24,852 nucleotides of DNA from JAZDMK01 sp043800975. Lineage in GTDB: Bacteria; Bacteroidota; Bacteroidia; Bacteroidales; JAHJDW01. Shown piece after piece: positions 1-7,887 of this stretch (positions within the stretch are counted from its first letter, which is position 1; each line of letters starts with the position of its first letter). Under the pieces are notes generated by a model, which had not been told where the DNA came from, searched no databases, and saw nothing but the letters and a program-made list of their open reading frames with translations. The stretch covers positions 1-24,852 of the forward strand of contig JAZDMK010000016.1 of assembly GCA_043800975.1 (NCBI GenBank), in the 5' to 3' direction. Position numbers and translations under genes: made by a program.

Positions 1-406
1 CATCGGTATCTTCCAGCCACATTTCTTTGCTGGTTAATCTCAGAATTTTTCCAGTTTCAGTACTAGTGACTGAGCCGGAAGTATAAGTTGTAATAATATT
101 TTCCTTGCTTCCGTCAAATGCCCATGTTCCTTGTACGGAGAAAGACACACCACCAAAAAGCATCGTTGATATAAACGCGCCATCTTTGGTATACTCAACA
201 GAGTAATCATTCCATACGGAATCGGTTGTAACAACAGCACCTGTCACGGGAGTATAAATTGTTTTTTCAATGGTCCATACGCCAACAACACGACCTTTTT
301 TTGATGCAAGGCTAAGTCCGGGACCATCTTCATATTTGCCGCAGCTTGATAATGCGAAAGCTGTGATCACTGCAATTACAGCAGTTAAATTCAGGATTTT
401 TTTCAT
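1..406 (-). CDS. Lipocalin-like lipoprotein, C-terminus outside window
   Basis: Read on the minus strand from ATG at 406, the frame stays open to the window edge (135 codons), so the 3' end is missing. The protein starts with a short basic end, a hydrophobic stretch and a lipobox (ALSSC, Cys22), so it should be exported and lipid-anchored. The mature part has many beta-prone, aromatic-rich segments (GVWTIEK, GTWAFDG, KEMWLED), as in the small lipocalin-like or DUF5004-type lipoproteins common in Bacteroidota. Function is unknown. It is transcribed divergently from the TatD gene, with 82 bases between start codons. The family call is by pattern only; the lipoprotein call is firmer. Confidence 0.75.
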   Translation of the reverse strand, partial: MKKILNLTAVIAVITAFALSSCGKYEDGPGLSLASKKGRVVGVWTIEKTIYTPVTGAVVTTDSVWNDYSVEYTKDGAFISTMLFGGVSFSVQGTWAFDGSKENIITTYTSGSVTSTETGKILRLTSKEMWLEDTD

Positions 407-435
407 AAGGGGTAGTTTTTTGGTTTGTTATGATG

Positions 436-443
436 CAAAAATA
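436..443 (-). promoter_or_regulatory. Candidate -7 box for the lipoprotein gene
   Basis: TATTTTTG on the minus strand fits the Bacteroidota -7 consensus TAnnTTTG, 29 bases before the lipoprotein ATG. No clear -33 TTG is visible, so this is a candidate only. Confidence 0.4.
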
Positions 444-476
444 GTAAAATAAAAAAACATCATCCCTTTTTTTAAA

Positions 477-484
477 TAATTTTG
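477..484 (+). promoter_or_regulatory. Candidate -7 box abutting the TatD start codon
   Basis: TAATTTTG matches TAnnTTTG exactly and ends only 4 bases before the ATG at 489. If used, transcription would begin at or next to the start codon, giving a leaderless mRNA. No good -33 TTG is seen. Confidence 0.45.
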
Positions 485-488
485 CAGC

Positions 489-1256
489 ATGTGGATAGAT
501 ACTCATTGCCATCTTTACCTTTCGCAATTTGATAATGACAGAAAAGAAGTTGTTGAACGTGCGATGACTGCGGGTATGCAGAAAATGATCATTCCCAATG
601 TGGATGTTTCTACACTTCAGTCGTTGCGTGACTGCATTTCGGAATTTCCTGCTGTGTGCATTCCGGCCATGGGCATGCATCCCTGTTCGGTAAAAGCGGA
701 TTTTAAAAAGGAGCTCGAAACGATTCTGAGCAAATTTGATGAAACTAAATATTGTGCAGTAGGAGAGATCGGGCTGGATTATTACTGGGACAAAACGTTT
801 ATTAAAGAACAAAAAGAAACTTTTAGAATGCAGGCTGCGCTTGCGATTCAGAAAAATCTTCCGGTCATTATTCACACACGAAATTCAATTGAAGATATGA
901 TTGTGCTTGTGAAAGAATTTCCGGATCTGCGTGGTGTGTTCCATTGTTATTCTGGGAATGTGAAACAGGCACAGGAACTTGTTTCTCTGGGTTATTATCT
1001 TGGCATTGGCGGTGTGGTTACATTTAATAATTCAGGTTTGCAGGATGTGGTGAAAGCAATACCCACAGAATCGTTTTTGATAGAAACCGATGCGCCTTAT
1101 CTGGCTCCAATGCCGTATCGGGGCCAACGTAATGAACCTTCCTATATTCCTTTGATTGCAAGAAAAATTGCAGAAATTAAAAATGTATCGTTTGAAGAGT
1201 TGGAGGAGATTTCAACAGCTTCTGCAATAAAATTATTCAATATAAATCTGACATGA
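489..1256 (+). CDS. TatD family metal-dependent DNase
   Basis: 255 aa, the usual full length for TatD/YcfH amidohydrolase-fold nucleases (TIM barrel, two metals). Metal ligands visible: HxH near the N-terminus (THCH, His6 and His8), Glu93 in GEIGLDYY, His129 in IIHTR, His152 in FHCYSG and Asp201 in ETDAPYL. Members of this family act as 3'-5' DNases or related phosphohydrolases in the cytoplasm; the exact substrate here is not known. The stop TGA overlaps the ATG of the downstream asparaginase by 4 bases, so the two are translationally coupled. The ATG at 489 is supported because the HxH motif starts only six residues in and a -7 promoter box lies just upstream. Confidence 0.93.
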   Translation: MWIDTHCHLYLSQFDNDRKEVVERAMTAGMQKMIIPNVDVSTLQSLRDCISEFPAVCIPAMGMHPCSVKADFKKELETILSKFDETKYCAVGEIGLDYYWDKTFIKEQKETFRMQAALAIQKNLPVIIHTRNSIEDMIVLVKEFPDLRGVFHCYSGNVKQAQELVSLGYYLGIGGVVTFNNSGLQDVVKAIPTESFLIETDAPYLAPMPYRGQRNEPSYIPLIARKIAEIKNVSFEELEEISTASAIKLFNINLT

Positions 1257-2278
1257 AACAACCTTCCGTTCTCATTATTTATACCGGCGGTACCATAGGC
1301 ATGATACAGGATACCGCCTCCGGTGCGCTGGTACCTTTCAGTTTTGAAAATGTATTAAAATACATTCCGCTGCTGAAGAATTTTCCAGCAAAAATTGATT
1401 CCGTTTCCTTCGATCCACCGGTGGATTCATCTGATATCACACCCGAGCACTGGGTTCGCCTTGCCAAACTGATTCAGGAGAAATATGATTTATATGACAG
1501 TTTTGTAATTCTTCACGGATCGGATACCATGTCGTATACTGCATCAGCACTGAGCTTTATGCTGGAGAATCTGACAAAGCCTGTTATATTGACCGGCTCG
1601 CAACTACCCATTGGTTTGATTCGCACCGATGGCCGTGAAAACCTGCTGGCTGCATTGGAAATAGCTACATTCCGAATAAATGAAAAGCCGGTAGTGACGG
1701 AAGTCTGCATTTATTTTGAAAATAAATTGTTTCGTGGAAACCGCACTCACAAGTCCAGCGCTGAAGATTTTCATGCTTTCGAATCGGTGAATTATCCGCC
1801 ACTGGCAGAGGTGGGCGTTCATGTAAAATTCAATGATGAGTTTATACAGCCCGTGTCATCCGGCTTATTGCAGGTCCATACCGAACTGGATACGCGCATT
1901 GCCATCCTGAAACTTTTTCCGGGAATCAATATTGAAACAATACGCCCCATACTTGAAAGTGAAACCATCAGGGCGATCATTCTGGAAACCTATGGCTCGG
2001 GCAATGCATCTACCCATCCTGAATTTTTAAAACTGCTGCAACAAGGAATCGAATCGGGCAAACTTATATATAATGTGACGCAGTGCAGGGGCGGGGCGGT
2101 GGATCCGGATAAATACCAGACGGGGCGTGCCCTGCGCGACATAGGCGTAATTCCGGGATTTGATATAACACCGGAAGCAGCCGTAACGAAACTCATGTTT
2201 ATTCTGGGAAAACCCTTTTCTGAAAAGGAAAGAAAAGAGATGCTTATCCATTCATTGCGGGGTGAGATGACTTCCTGA
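1253..2278 (+). CDS. ansA: Type I L-asparaginase (AnsA-like)
   Basis: 341 aa, collinear with E. coli cytoplasmic asparaginase I, which hydrolyses L-asparagine to aspartate and ammonia. There is no signal peptide. The first catalytic Thr is in YTGGTIG (Thr14). The second motif is HGSDTMSYTASALSFML, with Ser90-Asp91 where E. coli AnsA has Thr91-Asp92. The catalytic Lys lies in RGNRTHK (Lys167). The C-terminal part keeps NVTQC and LRGEMT. The gene overlaps the TatD gene by ATGA and probably shares its transcript. The Thr-to-Ser change at the second nucleophile position is conservative and may leave activity, but is unusual. No terminator is seen before tRNA-Ser. Confidence 0.94.
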   Translation: MKQPSVLIIYTGGTIGMIQDTASGALVPFSFENVLKYIPLLKNFPAKIDSVSFDPPVDSSDITPEHWVRLAKLIQEKYDLYDSFVILHGSDTMSYTASALSFMLENLTKPVILTGSQLPIGLIRTDGRENLLAALEIATFRINEKPVVTEVCIYFENKLFRGNRTHKSSAEDFHAFESVNYPPLAEVGVHVKFNDEFIQPVSSGLLQVHTELDTRIAILKLFPGINIETIRPILESETIRAIILETYGSGNASTHPEFLKLLQQGIESGKLIYNVTQCRGGAVDPDKYQTGRALRDIGVIPGFDITPEAAVTKLMFILGKPFSEKERKEMLIHSLRGEMTS

Positions 2279-2420
2279 GAACCGTTTTTCTTTTCTCCGC
2301 TACCGTTAACTGAATGGATTGTGCCGTTCCCTGATTGCTGCTTGCGCCTGCTGAATCTACAGATTACCTTTGACAAATAAACAGAAAAATGACAACCATC
2401 TGAATTCTGTAATTTTTTTA

Positions 2421-2428
2421 TACCTTTG
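2421..2428 (+). promoter_or_regulatory. Candidate -7 box for tRNA-Ser
   Basis: TACCTTTG fits TAnnTTTG exactly and lies 41 bases before the mature tRNA 5' end. The -33 element is weak (no TTG at 19-21 spacing). Confidence 0.45.
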
Positions 2429-2469
2429 CCGTTCTTTAAAAAACAATGTTCTTTGTAAAGAAAAAATCA

Positions 2470-2557
2470 GGAGAGATGTCCGAGTGGTCGAAGGAGCACG
2501 CCTGGAAAGTGTGTAAACCTCAAAAGGGTTTCGTGGGTTCGAATCCCACTCTCTCCG
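2470..2557 (+). tRNA. tRNA-Ser(GGA)
   Basis: 88-nt class II tRNA with a long variable arm. The acceptor arms GGAGAGA and TCTCTCC pair fully, with discriminator G2557 as expected for serine. The anticodon stem CACGC/GTGTG has one G-U pair, and the anticodon GGA is at 2504-2506. The T arm reads GTGGGTTCGAATCCCAC. CCA is not encoded. The next gene starts 24 bases downstream with no terminator between them. Confidence 0.97.
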
Positions 2558-2580
2558 CTTAATAAGTTAAACCAACTAAG

Positions 2581-2790
2581 ATGCTGCACAAATTCATGGC
2601 CATATTCGGACTTTTCATGGTGGGGATTTATATCTTTCTCGGTGCAGTTTTGTTATTCACAGATTATTATGCCTATTTCCCGGAAGAATCGCGCTTTGCG
2701 ATTGGTATTTTCTTTATGGCATATGGTCTGTTCCGGCTCGTTCGCGTTTATTTCAAATATAAACAACAAAAAAAGGAAGAAATGTTATGA
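2581..2790 (+). CDS. Small two-helix membrane protein
   Basis: 69 aa. Two hydrophobic segments (about residues 4-26 and 38-56) are joined by a short polar loop containing DYYAYFPEESR, and the C-terminus is strongly basic (KYKQQKKEE). I do not recognise a named family. The gene starts 24 bases after tRNA-Ser, and its last codons overlap the next ATG (ATGTTATGA), so it is translationally coupled to the phosphate-binding-like lipoprotein. That tight coupling supports it as a real gene. A role beside the following envelope proteins is inferred only from position. Confidence 0.8.
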   Translation: MLHKFMAIFGLFMVGIYIFLGAVLLFTDYYAYFPEESRFAIGIFFMAYGLFRLVRVYFKYKQQKKEEML

Positions 2791-3722
2791 AAACAAAAGC
2801 TCTTATCCCGTTCCTTTTTGTCTTTGCAGTACTATCCGGCTGCATTGGTAAAAAAGCCACTGATGAAACGCCCACCCGCGGCAGTATCAAAATCAGTGTT
2901 GATGAATCCTACAAGCCCATCATCGATGCGGAAATCTCAACCTTCGGATCTATTTACGAAGATGCATTTGTGCACGCAGCGTACAAGCCGGAAGCCGATT
3001 GCTTTGATGATTATTTCAAAGATTCAGTTCGTCTGATCATCACCAACCGCAAGCTGACTCCCGAACAGGAAGCAAATCTGAAAAACGGGAAGATTATTCC
3101 CCGTACAACCAAGTTTGCGTATGACGCCATTGCCTTTATCATGAACAAAGACAATCCTGATTCCGTTCTGACCTATGCCCAGCTGGAAGCCATCTTTCGT
3201 GGTAAAATAAACAACTGGTCGCAGATTAATAAGAAGAATGAAACCGGAGAAATCAATGTTGTTTTTGACAACATGCGTTCCGGAAATCCAAGATATATCA
3301 AAGAAAAATTCAAACTCCCCGGTGGCTTTCCTGCTTATTGCTTTGCAGTAAAATCAAATCCGGAAGTAATCAGCTATGTTGAGAAAAACAAAAACGCGAT
3401 TGGTGTTCTCAGCGTAAACTGGATCAGTGATACCCATGATTCAACCTCAAACAGTTTTCTGAACAGGATTAAGGTAGCCGGCGTCAGTGCTGATACAGAT
3501 CCCGACGGACTGGGTGAGATTAAGAAGCCTTATCAGGGTTATATTGCTGAAAACTCATATCCTTTTACACGCGAGGTATACATTATCAGCCGTGAAACAT
3601 TCAAGGGCCTTGGCACAGGTTTTGCCTCCTTTGTATGCAGCGACCCTGGACAACGAATCGTCCTGAAGTCGGGACTGGTTCCGGCAACAATGCCTGTTCG
3701 CCTGATTAATTCAAAAAGATAG
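2787..3722 (+). CDS. PstS-like substrate-binding lipoprotein
   Basis: 311 aa. Lipoprotein signal with lipobox LSGC (Cys19). The remainder resembles the PstS / PBP-like phosphate-binding fold: the segment KISVDESYKPIIDAEI near the N-terminus, then YDAIAFIMNKDNPDSVLTYA followed by IFRGKINNWSQI, a motif typical of PstS-type proteins. No Pst permease or ATPase genes are nearby. It lies between a small membrane protein and a TPR protein, upstream of exbB-exbD-exbD-tonB. Orphan PstS-like lipoproteins are often found by this TonB cluster in Bacteroidota, so a role in envelope energetics or ligand sensing is possible, but the ligand is unknown. Ends with TAG. Confidence 0.85.
   Translation: MKTKALIPFLFVFAVLSGCIGKKATDETPTRGSIKISVDESYKPIIDAEISTFGSIYEDAFVHAAYKPEADCFDDYFKDSVRLIITNRKLTPEQEANLKNGKIIPRTTKFAYDAIAFIMNKDNPDSVLTYAQLEAIFRGKINNWSQINKKNETGEINVVFDNMRSGNPRYIKEKFKLPGGFPAYCFAVKSNPEVISYVEKNKNAIGVLSVNWISDTHDSTSNSFLNRIKVAGVSADTDPDGLGEIKKPYQGYIAENSYPFTREVYIISRETFKGLGTGFASFVCSDPGQRIVLKSGLVPATMPVRLINSKR
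3611..3625 (+). promoter_or_regulatory. Sigma-54-like -24/-12 sequence inside a gene (weak)
   Basis: TGGCACA-N4-TTGC matches the sigma-54 consensus TGGCACG-N4-TTGC at all but one position, with the required 10 bases between GG and GC. It lies inside the PstS-like gene about 120 bases before the TPR gene start. A chance match inside coding sequence is quite likely. Confidence 0.15.
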
Positions 3723-3746
3723 AACAATAATATAGGAGAAATTACC

Positions 3747-5453
3747 ATGTTACGCATTAGAAAAAATTTATCCCGCATCGCAGCAGCAACAATGATTCTG
3801 CTGGCCGCAAACGTTGTTTCAGCGCAGGATTTAAAAAATGCCATTCGTCTTACCGAAAGCGAACAGTTCGAATCGGCTGAAACCGAATTCAAAGCACTTC
3901 TGCAAAAAGATGCCAAGAATGGTGACGTTTATTATTATTATGGAGAGAGCTTTCTGAAAAGGTATTTTACGGATATTGCAACAACACAATTTAGTGAAGT
4001 ATCTGTACCCGCCGAACAGCAGTTCAAAGCCGGCATTCAGGCTGATCCGCTGAATCCGCTGAATTATGTAGGTCTTGGGAAAATAGAACTTCTGAAAAAG
4101 AATTACCCGAGTGCAAAAGCAGATTTTGACAAAGCCATCTCTTTGCTTCCCAGCAAGGCAAACAAAGGTTCTCTGATTCCTGTTGATAAGCAGGCTCAGA
4201 CTTATATGAGAATTGCTGAATCTTATGTTAGAGGTGAATCTGTTCTGGATACAGCCATCGTTTTTAAATATCTGAACAAGGCCACAGAACTTGATAAAAA
4301 GAATCCTGAACTTTTTATTATTACAGGGGATGCCTATTTATATCTGCTGAATGATGGTTCAAAAGCGATTCTGAATTACAAAAACTCTCAAGCCCTTGAT
4401 CCAAAATCACCTAAGGCAAAACTACGTCTGGGTCAGCTTTGGGTAAGAGCGAAAAATTATAATGATGCGCTGGTTTATTACAAAGAAGCCATTCAGATCG
4501 ACTCTTCGTTTGCTCCTGCATTCCGCGAACTGGCTGAGTTGTATGCAATGGCAGGTAAGTATGAATTTGCAAAAACGAATTATCAAAAGTTTCTTGCGCT
4601 TTCTTCCAATAACATTTCTGCCCGCGTTCGCTATATTTCTTTTTTGTTCCTGACAAAAGATTATGCTGAATGCATTAAAGAAGCAGAAGCTGTAATAAAA
4701 ATTGATCAGACCTATAATGTTGTGAACCGCCTGCTGGCATACAGTTACTACGAACTGGGTGTTTCCACAAAAGATGCTTCCAACTTCCCAAAAGGAATCA
4801 TTTATATTGATACCTATCTTAAAAATGCTCCCGAAGAAAAGCAGCTTCCTTCAGACTATGTTTATTCCGGAAGGCTATACATGAGGGCAGCCAAGGATTC
4901 GCTTGCGAATCTGAACGCTATTGAAAAGCTGAAAGTTGCCATTCTCAAAGACCCGAACAATGTTGACCTGTATAACGATATAGCTTCAATCTATGGGAAA
5001 CTGAAAAGATATTCTGATGCCACTGTGATGCTCGAAAAGAAAATTGCATTGGGCAAGGGCATTACCAATGACTATTATACTTTAGGTAAATATTATTACA
5101 ACATGCAGGCCTGGGGCAAAGCTGACACTGCATTCATTTATGTAAACACCGAAAAAGCTGATTTCATTCCGGGCTGGTACTGGCGCGCGCTTGTCAATGT
5201 AAATATGGATCCCGAAACCAAAGACGGGAAAGCAAAACCTATCTGGGAAACATTGATTACAAAGGCATCTCCTGACTCGATGAAGTATGTGAAAGAGCTC
5301 ACTGCCGCTTATGAATACCTGGGATATTACTTCTACATAAACAGAAGCTATTGCGATTCAAAAGCCAACTGGCAGCATGCGTTAAATCTGGATGCCAAGA
5401 ATGAGAAGGCTTTATCAGTTATGAGTGAGTTGAGAACTCGTTGTCCAAACTAA
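3747..5453 (+). CDS. Exported TPR-repeat protein
   Basis: 568 aa. The N-terminal signal peptide (about residues 1-26, ending VVSAQ) points to the periplasm. The rest is helical tetratricopeptide repeats, including YYYYGESFLK, NPLNYVGLGKIELLKKNYPSAKADFDKA, AILNYKNSQALDPKSPKAKLRLGQL and NDALVYYKEAIQID in order, with more degenerate repeats to the C-terminus. TPR proteins are scaffolds for protein-protein contacts. The ATG at 3747 has a good AGGAG at 3734-3738, unusual in this window. It follows the PstS-like gene by 24 bases and is the last gene of the tRNA-Ser-linked operon, ending in a hairpin at 5476. A partner role with the ExbBD-TonB complex is inferred from context only. Confidence 0.9.
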   Translation: MLRIRKNLSRIAAATMILLAANVVSAQDLKNAIRLTESEQFESAETEFKALLQKDAKNGDVYYYYGESFLKRYFTDIATTQFSEVSVPAEQQFKAGIQADPLNPLNYVGLGKIELLKKNYPSAKADFDKAISLLPSKANKGSLIPVDKQAQTYMRIAESYVRGESVLDTAIVFKYLNKATELDKKNPELFIITGDAYLYLLNDGSKAILNYKNSQALDPKSPKAKLRLGQLWVRAKNYNDALVYYKEAIQIDSSFAPAFRELAELYAMAGKYEFAKTNYQKFLALSSNNISARVRYISFLFLTKDYAECIKEAEAVIKIDQTYNVVNRLLAYSYYELGVSTKDASNFPKGIIYIDTYLKNAPEEKQLPSDYVYSGRLYMRAAKDSLANLNAIEKLKVAILKDPNNVDLYNDIASIYGKLKRYSDATVMLEKKIALGKGITNDYYTLGKYYYNMQAWGKADTAFIYVNTEKADFIPGWYWRALVNVNMDPETKDGKAKPIWETLITKASPDSMKYVKELTAAYEYLGYYFYINRSYCDSKANWQHALNLDAKNEKALSVMSELRTRCPN

Positions 5454-5475
5454 AAATTTAAAAAATCAAAAAACT

Positions 5476-5514
5476 GAACCCTGTCCGATAACCGGACGGG
5501 GTTCGCCGTTTTCT
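5476..5514 (+). terminator. Hairpin terminator after the TPR gene
   Basis: A 12-bp stem with one G-U pair (5476-5487 with 5493-5504) and a 5-base loop, followed by a short T tract (GCCGTTTT). It lies 23 bases after the TPR stop codon. Confidence 0.8.
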
Positions 5515-5544
5515 GACCCAAACCTACCGTTTCCTGATTAATAC

Positions 5545-5575
5545 TTGCGGGGTTCAAGGATAGATGATATCTTTG
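5545..5575 (+). promoter_or_regulatory. Promoter P1 upstream of exbB
   Basis: TTG at 5545-5547, 20 bases, then TATCTTTG at 5568-5575: a full match to the Bacteroidota -33 / -7 consensus. It would give a leader of about 130 bases for exbB. Confidence 0.6.
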
Positions 5576-5643
5576 TTTGTAGATTTTAAATACGGTTGTG
5601 TCTATTTTTTTGAAGTCTGGTGTTAAGAATTAAACAAATTTTA

Positions 5644-5651
5644 TAAATTTG
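5644..5651 (+). promoter_or_regulatory. Candidate second -7 box (P2) upstream of exbB
   Basis: TAAATTTG fits TAnnTTTG exactly, 63 bases before the exbB ATG. The -33 region is weak. It may be a tandem promoter to P1 at 5545-5575. Confidence 0.4.
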
Positions 5652-5714
5652 TGGCTCTTAAAAAAAATAGAAAAGCAAAACGTTAGTTATTAACCAATTT
5701 AAAAAATTAAAACG

Positions 5715-6527
5715 ATGAGCAAAAATTCAAATTCATTCACAGACAAGCTGCAATCTTTGTTTGCGACTGGCGCCATACTCATTTCGGCGGCGATTGCATT
5801 TGCGGTTTATTACATGATCATGGGAAACCCCGCCAACTTTGAAGGTGGAAACGCTGAAGGAGCACCGCTGCCCGGAAACTATCTCGCAATGATTTACAAG
5901 GGAGGTATCATCGTACCTATTCTGATGACTTGTGTGCTGGTTTTACTTACTTTCACGGTTGAAAGATTTGTCACCATTCGCAGAGCAAACGGTAAAGGCC
6001 GTATCAATACATTCGTTCGTCAGCTTCAGGCATATCTTGCTGCCGACCAGATTGAAGAAGCAATCGTAGCTTGCGACAAACAACGTGGTTCACTGGCAAA
6101 CGTTATGAAAGCCGGTTTGGTTCGCTACCGCGATTTACAGAATGATCCTAACTTACAAAAAGACCAGAAAATTTTGGCTTTACAGAAAGAATTTGAAGAA
6201 GCCAGCGCGCTGGAACTTCCAATGCTCTCAAAAAACCTTGTGATTATTTCAACCTTGGCTTCGATCTCCGTGCTTATCGGTCTGATCGGAACAGTACTTG
6301 GTATGATCCGCGCATTTGCCGCTCTGGCACAGGCTGGTTCACCCGATGCACTTGCACTTGCAACTGGTATCTCTGAAGCACTTATCAATACTGCTTTCGG
6401 TATCACAGGTTCTACTATCGCAATTATTATGTATAACTACTTTTCCAGCAAAATCGATGCTTTCACATATAAAATTGATGAAGCCGGTTTCAGCCTTGTA
6501 CAGACATTCGCAGCCCGTACCAAGTAA
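5715..6527 (+). CDS. exbB: ExbB/MotA/TolQ proton channel
   Basis: 270 aa inner-membrane protein forming the proton channel of the ExbB-ExbD-TonB motor. Hydrophobic helices are near residues 15-36, 62-85, 172-198 and 213-238. The first is an extra N-terminal helix often present in Bacteroidota forms. The family signature SVLIGLIGTVLGMIRAFAAL spans the third helix, and ALINTAFGI is in the fourth. A long cytoplasmic loop (about 88-170) separates helices two and three, as in ExbB. It is the first gene of exbB-exbD-exbD-tonB, with two candidate promoters upstream. ATG at 5715 is the only start that keeps the first helix. Confidence 0.95.
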   Translation: MSKNSNSFTDKLQSLFATGAILISAAIAFAVYYMIMGNPANFEGGNAEGAPLPGNYLAMIYKGGIIVPILMTCVLVLLTFTVERFVTIRRANGKGRINTFVRQLQAYLAADQIEEAIVACDKQRGSLANVMKAGLVRYRDLQNDPNLQKDQKILALQKEFEEASALELPMLSKNLVIISTLASISVLIGLIGTVLGMIRAFAALAQAGSPDALALATGISEALINTAFGITGSTIAIIMYNYFSSKIDAFTYKIDEAGFSLVQTFAARTK

Positions 6528-6565
6528 TTGCAGGAATTGTAAACTGAATAAATTACAAAAGTACT

Positions 6566-7201
6566 ATGCCTAAAATAAAAGTACCGAGCAAATCACCCCA
6601 CATCGATATGACGCCGATGGTGGATCTGTTTTCGTTGTTGCTGACCTTCTTCATGCTGACAACGACTTTCAGACCCCAGGAAGCGGCACAGATTGATACA
6701 CCTTCCTCTATTTCTGATAAACAGGCTCCTGATAAAAATATTATCACGCTGCTGATCAGTAAAGACAACAAGGTGTTCTTCAATATCGATAACGGGAAGG
6801 ACAGTTCTACACACTATCGGGCAGACATTTTGAAGGAAATGGGAAAACAGTTCAATGTAACGTTTACCCAACCACAGATCGATAAATTTACCAGTGGTTC
6901 TTCTTTCGGAATGCCTATTGCTAAAATGGGAACCTGGCTGAATGAAAAAGATAACAAGAAGAAAGAGCAATACCAGGTTGGTATTCCCCTTGATTCAGCC
7001 AATAACCGCGCCTCAGAGTTGTGGTACTGGATACGCGTTTCACGCCAGCAGAATCCTGCTGCGGAAGTCGCCATTAAAGGTGACGGCGGCGCCGACTACA
7101 AAGTGGTAAAGAAAATTATGGATGTGCTGTTAGATAACGGTGTCCGGCAGTTTAACCTGACCACTACTCTCATCAAAGAAGAAGCCGTACTGAAAAACTA
7201 A
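6566..7201 (+). CDS. exbD: ExbD-type biopolymer transport protein (first copy)
   Basis: 211 aa. A short cytoplasmic end carries the motif IDMTPMVDLFSLLLTFFML, where Asp20 is the conserved proton-carrying residue of ExbD/TolR at the start of the single membrane helix (about 19-35). The rest is a periplasmic domain longer than in E. coli ExbD (about 141 aa) that ends with a typical ExbD segment (KIMDVLLDNGVRQFNLTTTL). The gene follows exbB by 38 bases and precedes a second exbD by 20 bases. With two different ExbD proteins the motor probably contains an ExbD heterodimer or two alternative ExbDs; the sequence cannot tell which. Confidence 0.94.
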   Translation: MPKIKVPSKSPHIDMTPMVDLFSLLLTFFMLTTTFRPQEAAQIDTPSSISDKQAPDKNIITLLISKDNKVFFNIDNGKDSSTHYRADILKEMGKQFNVTFTQPQIDKFTSGSSFGMPIAKMGTWLNEKDNKKKEQYQVGIPLDSANNRASELWYWIRVSRQQNPAAEVAIKGDGGADYKVVKKIMDVLLDNGVRQFNLTTTLIKEEAVLKN

Positions 7202-7221
7202 TAAGAAAGGAACAGAAAAAA

Positions 7222-7875
7222 ATGGCTGAAATTATACAGGAAGAAAAAGGCGGAAAAAAACGCGCCAAAAAATCGGCTCCGCATCTGGACATGACCCCAA
7301 TGGTGGATCTCATGTGCCTTCTGATCACTTTCTTTATGCTTACTACTGCATTTAGCAAACCCAAGGTAATGGAAATTACTATGCCTGAAAAGGACAAAGA
7401 CACAACCAATATTGACAAATCAAAGAAAGTAAGTCAGGAAAGGGTGCTCAATGTTTTACTTGTTGGTAAAGATCAGGTGTTTTGGTATGCCGGTGCAATC
7501 AGTGAAGAAACCCCAAACCCCAAAGTAACCAAAACTGATTTTGGTCCCAATGGCTTACGCGACTTACTTCTTAACAGAAACAAGAAAGTATTTACTGCAA
7601 TCAAAGATCTTAAGGACAAAGTTCTTCGTGGCGAGCTTAAGATGGCGGACTCTACACTGAGCCGGAAAATCAAGGATATTAAAAGGACTAATTTAACTAC
7701 TGATAAAAAATGTCCGATGGTTTTCATCAAAGCCAGTGATAAAGCGAAGTACCGCAATGTAGTAGATGTAATCGATGAAATGGCAATCACAAGTATTGCC
7801 GGTTATTTTATCGTAGACATGACCTCAGAAGAGAAGGCTTTGCTTGAGAAACAATACCCGGGTAGCACTCAATAA
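7222..7875 (+). CDS. exbD: ExbD-type biopolymer transport protein (second copy)
   Basis: 217 aa. A lysine-rich cytoplasmic start (about residues 8-19) precedes LDMTPMVDLMCLLITFFML, with the conserved Asp29 and a membrane helix at about 28-45. The periplasmic part is diverged from the first copy, with a lysine-rich middle (RKIKDIKRTNLTTDKK) and the ExbD-like segment YRNVVDVIDEMAITSIAGYF near the end. The two copies share the membrane motif but little of the periplasmic sequence, so this is an old duplication rather than a recent one. It precedes tonB by 12 bases. Confidence 0.94.
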   Translation: MAEIIQEEKGGKKRAKKSAPHLDMTPMVDLMCLLITFFMLTTAFSKPKVMEITMPEKDKDTTNIDKSKKVSQERVLNVLLVGKDQVFWYAGAISEETPNPKVTKTDFGPNGLRDLLLNRNKKVFTAIKDLKDKVLRGELKMADSTLSRKIKDIKRTNLTTDKKCPMVFIKASDKAKYRNVVDVIDEMAITSIAGYFIVDMTSEEKALLEKQYPGSTQ

Positions 7876-7887
7876 AACTAAATACGT

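Noticed and set aside
5476..5504. Relationship of the TPR terminator hairpin to the hairpin at 20199-20236
   Set aside because: Both contain CGGACGGGG, but the remaining stem sequences differ, so they are not copies of one repeat.
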